A stretch of DNA of 11,981 nt from Pseudomonadota bacterium (GTDB lineage Bacteria; Bdellovibrionota; Oligoflexia; Oligoflexales; Oligoflexaceae). Location of the stretch: assembly GCA_029556045.1 (NCBI GenBank), contig JAKQGS010000027.1:1-11981 (forward strand), written 5' to 3'. The notes under the pieces were generated by a model, which did no database searches, was not told the DNA's origin, and saw only the letters and a program-made list of their open reading frames with translations. The position numbers and the translations under genes are program-made. Positions 6,502 to 11,981 of the stretch are shown one piece after another (position 1 is the first letter of the stretch; each line of letters begins with the position of its first letter).

Positions 6502-8473
6502 TCACCATTGTCGCAACCTCTTCATCACCCAGAAAGGCGCCGTGGATTCGTATGGTACCACGATCGGAGAGGTACAGCATATCCCCCTTGCCCAGGAGGG
6601 TTTCCGCCCCCATGGCGTCCAGAATGGTGCGGGAGTCGATGCCGCTGAGGACCCGGAAAGCCACGCGGGTTGGAAAGTTTGCTTTAATCAGACCGGTGAC
6701 AACCTCAGCTGACGGACGCTGGGTGGCAATCACGAGGTGGATACCAGCCGCACGGGCTTTTTGCGCCAGGCGGGTGATGGGAGTTTCCGCTTCTTTCCCC
6801 AGCACCATCATCATATCTGCGAGTTCGTCCACAATCAGGACAATATAGGGCATGGGGCTCCATTTACCCTCATAATTGACAAAGTTGGACTTCTTTTTTG
6901 ATTGAATGATCTGATTAAACGACTGGATGTTTTTGGCACCCAGAGCTTGCATACGCAGATAGCGCTCTTCCATCTCGTCGACCAGGGCATTCAGAGCCTG
7001 ACGAGCACCCGCCACCGGATCGGTAACCACCGGACATGCCAGATGGGGTAGGTTGTTAAACGCCGCCATTTCCACCATTTTGGGATCGATCATGATAAAA
7101 CGCAGCGATTGGGCCGTGTGGCGGCACAGAAGAGACGCGATCAAAGTGTTCATAAATACACTCTTGCCGGAGCCCGTTGAGCCAGCCACCAGCAGGTGAG
7201 GCATTTTCGCAAGGTCAGCAACCACGGGTTTACCGTTGGTATCAACTCCCAACGCGATCGGCAGCTGCAATTCGGGCGACTGAAATTCCGGTGCATTGAT
7301 GATGTTGCCAAAACCAATGGTGGAGGCGCGATCGTTAGGCACTTCAAAGCCCAATACGTTTTTGCCGGGGATGGGAGCCAGGATACGCAGGCTGCGGGCG
7401 TGCAGCATGCGAGCCAGGTCGTCGGATAAACTTGTAACCTTGGCAACCTTGGTGCCGGGAGCCGGTTCAAATTCAAAGGTAGTAACCACTGGTCCCTCTT
7501 GAATAGCGGTCACCCGTCCTTCCACTTTAAATTCACGCAACTGCGAGGTGATCAACTCTGCCTTTTGTTTTTTCACCACATCCGACATATGACCGGTGGA
7601 GCCGCTGCGATGAAAGATTGCAAGCTTTGGTCGGCTAGTGATGCGACCGTGGTAGTAAAAATCAAACTCAATGGGTTTTTCTTCCACCGGTTCCTTTTTC
7701 AGGGGGGCCTTCATGTCTTTGGCGAAAGCAATGCCATCGGACGGCTTTTTACGCTCGCGCTTGCGAGTCTCGCTCGTCGCGCCTTCAGTAATGGGAGCTT
7801 CTACTTGCACACGCCCCATCAGCACGTCAAGGCGATGCTGCTCGGCTGCGTTCCACGACTTCATCTTTTTTAGGAAGGCCTTGAAGAATCGAATGATCTT
7901 GTAACGCACCAGCTGTATAAATTCTGGGGTTTTTGAGATGGCCAGAAGATCCGCCATCACCATCACCACCGTCAGAGAGGTGGTGACAATGATCATAGAA
8001 CCCAGGTATCCAAAATCGCGACGCAGAGGCCGGGCCAGGATTTTGCCAATGGTCCCACCGTAGCCAAACATCGGTTCACTGATTTTAATATGAGAGAGAT
8101 GGATCTCACAAAAAGCCGCAAGGATGCAGGTGGCTACCCACCATCCCACCATGCGTTTACCCGTCAGTTGGATCGCATAACCACTGGCCCATGAGGCACC
8201 AATAATAAATGCTGTTAAAGGTACCAGCAGGCCTGCGATGCCAAAGAAGCCCAGGACGTCCTGAGCAATATAGGCGCCCGCTGGTCCGACATAGTTATGA
8301 ACCTTGAGACTGGTAACCACACCGTTAAAATAGTCATTGGCATCAAAGCTCAGCAGCGCCAGACCGATCAAAAGCGCCAGACCCATGAATACAAATCCCA
8401 TGGCCTCGTGGAGGGCCTTTTTCTTGGGAAAGTTGAGAATCCCTTGTTCGATTTGCATCACCAGCTTTTTCAT
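6485..8473 (-). CDS. ftsK: FtsK/SpoIIIE-type DNA translocase lacking the gamma domain
   Basis: Septum-located ATP-driven DNA pump that clears chromosome from the division site and, in model species, activates XerCD at dif. The 662-residue product has four N-terminal membrane helices (about residues 25-43, 62-95, 108-125 and 153-178), a short charged linker (about 205-290, instead of the long linker of E. coli), then the alpha/beta motor: Walker A GSTGSGKS (431-438), Walker B VLIVDELAD (545-553) and ATQRPS (583-588). It ends in IHGAFLGDEEVATMVNACRN, where other FtsK proteins continue with the gamma winged helix that reads KOPS; that domain is absent. ATG 8473 has GAGGGG 9 bases upstream; an in-frame TTG at 8527 is possible but lacks such a site. 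Divergent from the secreted cysteine-rich protein gene. No terminator is seen after it, and the small ORF at 6501 overlaps its end. Confidence 0.93.
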   Translation of the reverse strand: MKKLVMQIEQGILNFPKKKALHEAMGFVFMGLALLIGLALLSFDANDYFNGVVTSLKVHNYVGPAGAYIAQDVLGFFGIAGLLVPLTAFIIGASWASGYAIQLTGKRMVGWWVATCILAAFCEIHLSHIKISEPMFGYGGTIGKILARPLRRDFGYLGSMIIVTTSLTVVMVMADLLAISKTPEFIQLVRYKIIRFFKAFLKKMKSWNAAEQHRLDVLMGRVQVEAPITEGATSETRKRERKKPSDGIAFAKDMKAPLKKEPVEEKPIEFDFYYHGRITSRPKLAIFHRSGSTGHMSDVVKKQKAELITSQLREFKVEGRVTAIQEGPVVTTFEFEPAPGTKVAKVTSLSDDLARMLHARSLRILAPIPGKNVLGFEVPNDRASTIGFGNIINAPEFQSPELQLPIALGVDTNGKPVVADLAKMPHLLVAGSTGSGKSVFMNTLIASLLCRHTAQSLRFIMIDPKMVEMAAFNNLPHLACPVVTDPVAGARQALNALVDEMEERYLRMQALGAKNIQSFNQIIQSKKKSNFVNYEGKWSPMPYIVLIVDELADMMMVLGKEAETPITRLAQKARAAGIHLVIATQRPSAEVVTGLIKANFPTRVAFRVLSGIDSRTILDAMGAETLLGKGDMLYLSDRGTIRIHGAFLGDEEVATMVNACRN

Positions 8474-8791
8474 CCGTCTATTCCCCTCTTCCAACTTTTG
8501 AGACAGCGCGACACCCCGTATCTTCAAGAATCGAGCCAGGGGAAAATCTTATTATGATCCTGTATTTATTGGATATTTTTGGTGCGCACCCCATGGCATT
8601 CGCATCTTGGCGTTTACGCTGTCAAACTGTTAAACAGGGGCGATGGCGAGTTGCCGAGTTGACTCAAATTAAAGGTAACCGAAAGGGGCAAATTAACCAT
8701 ACGACGATGAAATAATTAGCCCTTTTAAATGTCGACCCTCCCACAGCTCTCATGCTAAATTTTGGGCTCATTCTAGTCGAAGGAGTCATCA
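8474..8791. other. Intergenic region between divergent ftsK and secreted-protein gene
   Basis: About 318 bases that should hold promoters for both flanking genes. I find no convincing -35/-10 pair for either. Visible structure: a perfect 10-bp palindrome GGTGCGCACC (8581-8590), the pair CTGT...CTGTTAAACAG near 8620-8638, and a strong AAGGAG ribosome-binding site (8780-8785) serving the ATG at 8792. A 53-codon ORF lies at 8554-8715. No RNA gene or mobile element is recognisable. Confidence 0.5.
8554..8715 (+). CDS. Possible 53-residue small protein
   Basis: ATG at 8554 opens a 53-codon frame ending in TAA at 8713-8715, preceded by AGGGGA (8538-8543) ten bases upstream. The product begins with a short hydrophobic stretch (MILYLLDIFG) and continues as a basic, polar peptide rich in Lys, Arg and Gln. 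No family is recognised. A frame of this length can occur by chance and the ftsK promoter must lie in the same DNA, so this is a weak candidate. Confidence 0.2.
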   Translation: MILYLLDIFGAHPMAFASWRLRCQTVKQGRWRVAELTQIKGNRKGQINHTTMK

Positions 8792-9421
8792 ATGATGAGT
8801 CAATATGCCTCTGGTCTCATTCGTTTAATTCTCGTTGGAATCGCGTTTTTGGCGACCCCTACGTTTGCTGATGGCCTCCAACCATTGGATGAGCCGGGAA
8901 TCGTGCATTTTTCCAGCGAAGTCGAGGCAAGGACCTTTTGCCGTGAAATGTACGGCTATAACGGAGACCGTGGCGCCCTATGCGCACCTTTGAGCCGCCC
9001 AGAAAGACCGTGGCAATGTCAATCCACCAGTCTGATGTACCGAAAGGCGAATACTGGAGAACGGAAGCTTCTATACTGCTGGATGGCGGACAATATGCAC
9101 GGCATCAGAACTCCCACCAGCATTGACTTCGACTGCACAGGAACCCGCTGGGACTATCGTGAGAATGTTCTCATTGAAGCCGCTACGGAGAGCGAAGCTT
9201 ATGACGTTTTAGAGCGTCGATACAGCAATCTTGGCACCATGAGATGCGAGGCTGATGGTCCATCACAATGGAGATGCACCTATTTCCTCCATGACGAATT
9301 CAAAACCTATCCCTTTGGATCAAAACTTTTTACGGCACTGAAGAAAGCTGAACGCGAGTGCGACAACGGTGGAGACGAGTCTTCATACTGTGAGAATATC
9401 GCCTGCACGCCGAGTCGCTGA
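8792..9421 (+). CDS. Secreted cysteine-rich protein of unknown function
   Basis: I do not recognise a family. The 209-residue product begins with a Sec signal peptide (hydrophobic 9-24, likely cleavage after TFA near residue 26). The mature part has ten cysteines (50, 64, 76, 96, 115, 152, 162, 190, 200, 205), an even number that suits up to five disulfides in the periplasm or outside the cell. Two halves look distantly duplicated: EA-x(n)-Y-x(n)-C-x(n)-W-x-C occurs at 45-76 (ending WQC) and again at 135-162 (ending WRC). There is no membrane segment in the mature part and no catalytic motif I can name. AAGGAG stands 6 bases before ATG 8792; a second ATG follows at once (8795). It is transcribed alone and converges on the CAP-lipoprotein gene with 35 bases between stop codons. 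Confidence 0.75.
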   Translation: MMSQYASGLIRLILVGIAFLATPTFADGLQPLDEPGIVHFSSEVEARTFCREMYGYNGDRGALCAPLSRPERPWQCQSTSLMYRKANTGERKLLYCWMADNMHGIRTPTSIDFDCTGTRWDYRENVLIEAATESEAYDVLERRYSNLGTMRCEADGPSQWRCTYFLHDEFKTYPFGSKLFTALKKAERECDNGGDESSYCENIACTPSR

Positions 9422-9456
9422 TGCGTGCCCGGTCAATTTTAATCCACGTCCTGTCA

Positions 9457-10191
9457 TCATTTTGGGGGGTCGTTGGTTAAGATCTGCGTGCCGTACCAAT
9501 CATAATAACCCGCAATCCCAGCGGGTGCCCCTGCTTCTAGGCCTATGCCCATATATTGGTAGCTTGATAGCAGGTTCTTGCGGTGGGCCGGGCTATCGCG
9601 CCACATGATAAACATTTCCCGGCCCACTTCCTCGGGATCCATCGAAAGCTGGGCCATACCGGTATTTTCGGCCCGAACCAGGGGTAGTGGCTCGTTAAAA
9701 TGTTCGGGATATGCCTTAGCATAAAGCCCGCTATTCCACCCTGAATGGTCAGGTACACCCCGCTTTCCCTGTTCAATGGACCAAAAATAGCCCAACCAAG
9801 CTAGTTTGGGATGGAGTTTAAATGGTGGTAGTTTATTTTCAGCCCGAAAATCGTTTGTGAGTTTTAAAACAATGGCAGCAATCTGGCAGTTGGTCTCTGG
9901 GGTATCGAGACAAGTGTTTTCACTTTGCTGATCAGTTGTTTGGGTCTTTTGTGATCCCGAGGCTGGGCTTGATGTCGATTCCCCGTTGTGTTCGGGAGCA
10001 GGACGTTCCTGACTATCGGATGAAGCTGGTTGTTGAGCGGCATTTTCTGTATCAGCTTTAGTTTTTCGACCCGTCCCATCTAGGGGAGCCTTGGCCTGCT
10101 GGGGTCCCGCACTACATCCCAATAAAAAGATTGCAAACGCGCTGCCTATAAGCAGTGCTCTCAATCGCACTCGATTAGAGTTATCGGTCAT
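9457..10191 (-). CDS. CAP/SCP (YkwD-like) domain lipoprotein
   Basis: Exported lipoprotein of 244 residues with a C-terminal CAP domain (CRISP/antigen 5/PR-1; bacterial YkwD type). Signal peptide with lipobox LLGC, so C26 is the likely lipidated residue. Residues 27-93 form a Ser/Pro/Gln/Thr-rich linker that would hold the domain away from the membrane. The CAP domain (about 103-237) shows LTNDFRAENKLPPFKLHPKL, then DHSG (H149), AENTG (E175), MWRDSPAHRKNLLS (H203) and MGIGLE; H149, E175 and H203 correspond to the conserved cavity residues. Bacterial CAP proteins are widespread, but their biochemical activity is mostly unsettled; roles in envelope binding or stress have been proposed. ATG 10191 has AAAGGA about 8 bases upstream. 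The gene appears monocistronic, has a sigma-54-like promoter, and is divergent from the aldo/keto reductase cluster. Confidence 0.87.
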   Translation of the reverse strand: MTDNSNRVRLRALLIGSAFAIFLLGCSAGPQQAKAPLDGTGRKTKADTENAAQQPASSDSQERPAPEHNGESTSSPASGSQKTQTTDQQSENTCLDTPETNCQIAAIVLKLTNDFRAENKLPPFKLHPKLAWLGYFWSIEQGKRGVPDHSGWNSGLYAKAYPEHFNEPLPLVRAENTGMAQLSMDPEEVGREMFIMWRDSPAHRKNLLSSYQYMGIGLEAGAPAGIAGYYDWYGTQILTNDPPK

Positions 10192-10226
10192 GTGCCGTGT
10201 CCTTTTATAAAAGTCACGAATATTAT

Positions 10227-10242
10227 TGCAAAAAACACACCA
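10227..10242 (-). promoter_or_regulatory. Candidate sigma-54 promoter for the CAP lipoprotein gene
   Basis: On the minus strand TGGTGTGTTTTTTGCA keeps the essential GG and GC with exactly ten bases between them, a perfect TTGCA at -12, and TGG and G of the -24 box, but three bases of the -24 box differ. The -12 element is 37 bases before the ATG at 10191, giving a leader of about 25 bases. A competing candidate is a perfect TTGACA (10288-10283) with a poor -10 element, so the promoter class is not certain. Confidence 0.4.
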
Positions 10243-10399
10243 AACTAATTCTCAAAGCATTACGATAGGATAGGGGTTAGGCTGTCAATTCCTTGGACAC
10301 ATCTTGTTGTAACCGTAACAGGAATATAGGCTTTGGCTCAAAGGGATGATTGACGCTATCATGATGCAGCAAGTTGCATCTAAAGGAGGAATCCTACCC

Positions 10400-11233
10400 A
10401 TGAGTCAACCGAACTTGGCCAGTATCCCGTCGATTCCCCCAGCGCTTTATGGCACTGCTTGGAAAGAAGACAAAACTGAGGAATTTGCTGCCTTAGCATT
10501 GGCATGTGGGTTTCGCGGTTTTGACACCGCCAACCAACGCAAGCACTACTATGAAGAGGGCCTTGGCAAGGCCCTGCAATCTGCCATGGCCCACGGCGTA
10601 GTGTCACGGAAAGACCTCTTCCTGCAAAGCAAGTTCACCTATGCCCACAATCAGGATCATCGCCTGCCCTATGACCCCAAAGCTTCGCTACCCGAACAGG
10701 TGAGGCAATCCTTCGCTAGTTCGTTGCAACATCTTGGCACCGACTATCTCGACTCCTATCTGCTCCATGGTCCCGAGATGACCCAGGGATTGACCGATAA
10801 CGACTGGAAAGTATGGCATACGCTGGAGGCTTTGCAGAAGGAGGGGTTAGTTGGCCGGATCGGAGTCAGCAATATAAAGATCGGGCAATTGCGGGAGCTC
10901 TGCGCCGGCGCGGCAATGCAACCTTTCTTTGTTCAAAATCGCTGTTACCCGTCGATCGGCTGGGATGGGGAAGTCCGAGCCTACTGTCGTGAGCATGGCA
11001 TCACCTACCAGGGTTTCAACCTCATTCGCGATCCCGTGGTTTGGCAGTCCAAACCCTTGGCAGAGATGGCCACCCGGTATCAAAAGACGCTGCCGCAGGT
11101 GATCTATCGCTGGGCAAAACAGGTGGGCATCCTGCCCATCAGCGGTAATACCCAGCGCGTCCATATCGAAGAAGCACTTGCTGTTGAGGATTTTACCCTC
11201 TCTCCAGAGGACGTTGCATCGATTTCAGGGTAA
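10400..11233 (+). CDS. Aldo/keto reductase family oxidoreductase
   Basis: NAD(P)H-dependent carbonyl reductase with a TIM-barrel fold, 277 residues, soluble. The catalytic tetrad is visible: D42 in GFRGFDTANQRKHYYEE, Y50 (or Y51) in the KHY variant, K78 in LQSKF and H123 in YLLHGP. GVSNI (155-159) and LPISGN (245-250) are the usual barrel and cofactor-phosphate-side motifs. The ANQxKHYxE form of the Tyr region differs from the common AxxYGNE and marks a separate AKR subfamily whose substrate I cannot name. The start is ATG 10400, with AAAGGAGGA about 9 bases upstream; an in-frame ATG at 10346 lacks a binding site and would add 18 unconserved-looking residues. It is first in a tight cluster: the acetyltransferase starts 14 bases after its stop. 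Confidence 0.9.
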   Translation: MSQPNLASIPSIPPALYGTAWKEDKTEEFAALALACGFRGFDTANQRKHYYEEGLGKALQSAMAHGVVSRKDLFLQSKFTYAHNQDHRLPYDPKASLPEQVRQSFASSLQHLGTDYLDSYLLHGPEMTQGLTDNDWKVWHTLEALQKEGLVGRIGVSNIKIGQLRELCAGAAMQPFFVQNRCYPSIGWDGEVRAYCREHGITYQGFNLIRDPVVWQSKPLAEMATRYQKTLPQVIYRWAKQVGILPISGNTQRVHIEEALAVEDFTLSPEDVASISG

Positions 11234-11247
11234 TTAGGAGGAGCTAT

Positions 11248-11799
11248 ATGGCTGAATTATTGCCCGAAATTCGGAGGACAAAAGCAGGAGTCCAAATTTT
11301 ACTGCGATCGTCGATCACTGATGACGCAGAGGCAGTGAAGTTCATCGCTGAGAGTGTCTTACAAGAAACGATATTCCACCTATCGGCACCGGGGGAGCTT
11401 CAGCTTACCCTCGAAAAAGTTTCGGAGCGAATCGACGCTTGTCGCAGACACCCTAGCAACTACTTGCTCATAGCCTTTCAGGACAACAAACCAATAGGAA
11501 CGATTGAATTTACCGGCGGCCATCGACAGCGTATTGCCCATACCGGCGAACTGGGGATGTCGCTATTAGAGGGATTTCGGAATCAGGGGATCGGAAGTGT
11601 CATGCTAGAAGCCCTGATCGATGCCGTCCGAGCAAGCGGACGTATCGAAAAAATGTGTCTCAGCGTTCTTGGGGACAATGAGCGGGCCATTGCGCTGTAC
11701 AAAAAGAGCGGTTTTATGATTGAGGGAGTTCGCCGCAATCACATCAAGTTTGAAGATGGACGCAGAGCCGACATCATTGAAATGGGGCTGCTTCTATGA
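11248..11799 (+). CDS. GNAT-family N-acetyltransferase (RimJ/RimL-like)
   Basis: Acetyl-CoA-dependent acetyltransferase of 183 residues. The acetyl-CoA pyrophosphate-binding motif A is RNQGIG (111-116), preceded by the beta-4 strand HTGELGMSL (98-106) and followed by NERAIALYKKSGFMIEG (144-160), the characteristic end of the fold. This arrangement suits RimJ/RimL-like and SpeG-like members, which modify protein N-termini, amines or small molecules; the substrate cannot be read from the sequence. AGGAGG lies a few bases before ATG 11248 and only 14 bases separate it from the reductase stop, so the two genes should be co-transcribed. The methyltransferase start follows 25 bases after its stop. 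Confidence 0.9.
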   Translation: MAELLPEIRRTKAGVQILLRSSITDDAEAVKFIAESVLQETIFHLSAPGELQLTLEKVSERIDACRRHPSNYLLIAFQDNKPIGTIEFTGGHRQRIAHTGELGMSLLEGFRNQGIGSVMLEALIDAVRASGRIEKMCLSVLGDNERAIALYKKSGFMIEGVRRNHIKFEDGRRADIIEMGLLL

Positions 11800-11824
11800 C
11801 ATTTTCTCCGGATATCCATGCACT

Positions 11825-11981
11825 ATGACCTATAATGCCTATGTTGACTCCGTTTTACGGGACCTTTCTGTCGATCGTCAGATCCTTAGCGTTTGCGACT
11901 ACGGATGCGGCGATGCCGCTTTTCTCAAACGGAACGCAGAAACCTACCCTGGCGTTTCTCGATGGGTTGGGGTTGACTACT
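11825..11981 (+). CDS. Class I SAM-dependent methyltransferase, N-terminal fragment (cut by window)
   Basis: An open frame from ATG 11825 to the window end (52 codons) reads into a Rossmann-type methyltransferase: motif I CDYGCGDAAFL (residues about 24-34) binds the methionine part of S-adenosylmethionine, and the acidic residue ending motif II is seen in WVGVDY at the edge. Acceptor unknown. The start is uncertain: no good ribosome-binding site precedes ATG 11825, and the frame is open further upstream with a TTG at 11777 inside the acetyltransferase gene. It probably belongs to the reductase-acetyltransferase transcript. Confidence 0.75.
   Translation, partial: MTYNAYVDSVLRDLSVDRQILSVCDYGCGDAAFLKRNAETYPGVSRWVGVDY

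Noticed and set aside
8474..8527. TTG start at 8527 for ftsK
   Set aside because: GAGGGG lies 9 bases before ATG 8473, within this extension, and the added residues carry no conserved feature.
8523..8538. Sigma-54-like element TGGCTCGATTCTTGAA upstream of ftsK
   Set aside because: Spacing fits, but the essential GC of the -12 box is GA and the -24 box is also altered; a sigma-54 promoter for ftsK would be unexpected.
10346..10399. Upstream in-frame ATG for the aldo/keto reductase
   Set aside because: No ribosome-binding site, whereas AAAGGAGGA stands at the right distance from ATG 10400; the extra 18 residues translate that leader.
1..11981. CRISPR arrays, insertion sequences, tRNA or rRNA genes, phage genes
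   Set aside because: Looked for on both strands; no spaced direct repeats, transposase motifs, terminal inverted repeats or RNA-gene-like folds were found.

Overview
The window looks like a chromosomal segment of a free-living Gram-negative bacterium with roughly balanced base composition (G+C slightly above one half by eye). The Gram-negative call rests on an LptF/LptG-type lipopolysaccharide export permease, several lipoprotein signal peptides and two sigma-54-like promoters. The mix (short FtsK, transpeptidase-only penicillin-binding protein, CAP-domain lipoprotein, IPNS-type oxygenase close to versions I associate with myxobacteria and relatives) hints at a deltaproteobacterial, myxobacterial or Bdellovibrionota-like lineage, but the sequence alone does not settle this. 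I see no tRNA, rRNA, insertion sequence, CRISPR array or phage genes.

Layout. 1-948 (minus): LptF/LptG permease, cut by the window edge before its last membrane helices. 1080-3406 (plus): a membrane- or lipid-anchored penicillin-binding transpeptidase followed by an IPNS-family non-haem iron oxygenase, divergent from the permease across a 131-base promoter region. 3410-5410 (minus): a NERD nuclease / SF1 helicase that ends in what looks like a degenerate cold-shock OB fold, convergent with the oxygenase with only 3 bases between the stop codons. 5578-6174 (minus): a lipoprotein built of about six 18-residue repeats, with a hairpin terminator behind it and a strong sigma-54-type promoter in front. 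6307-6501 (minus): a possible small cysteine-containing protein overlapping the end of ftsK. 6485-8473 (minus): FtsK DNA translocase without the C-terminal gamma domain. 8474-8791: intergenic region with a possible short ORF. 8792-9421 (plus): a secreted protein with ten cysteines. 9457-10191 (minus): CAP/SCP-domain lipoprotein with a second sigma-54-like promoter. 10400-11981 (plus): a tight cluster of aldo/keto reductase, GNAT acetyltransferase and the start of a SAM-dependent methyltransferase.

How the genes fit together. Most of the window concerns the cell envelope and chromosome handling: LPS export, peptidoglycan cross-linking, chromosome translocation at the septum, and three exported proteins of unknown role. 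The two lipoprotein genes share the same promoter class, which suggests (inference) that they respond to sigma-54 activators. The reductase, acetyltransferase and methyltransferase cluster looks like a small metabolite- or protein-modifying operon. No complete new multi-gene system is evident. The most unusual items are the nuclease-helicase-OB-fold fusion, the 18-residue-repeat lipoprotein under a sigma-54 promoter, and the gamma-less FtsK with a small overlapping ORF. Each is described in its own entry.
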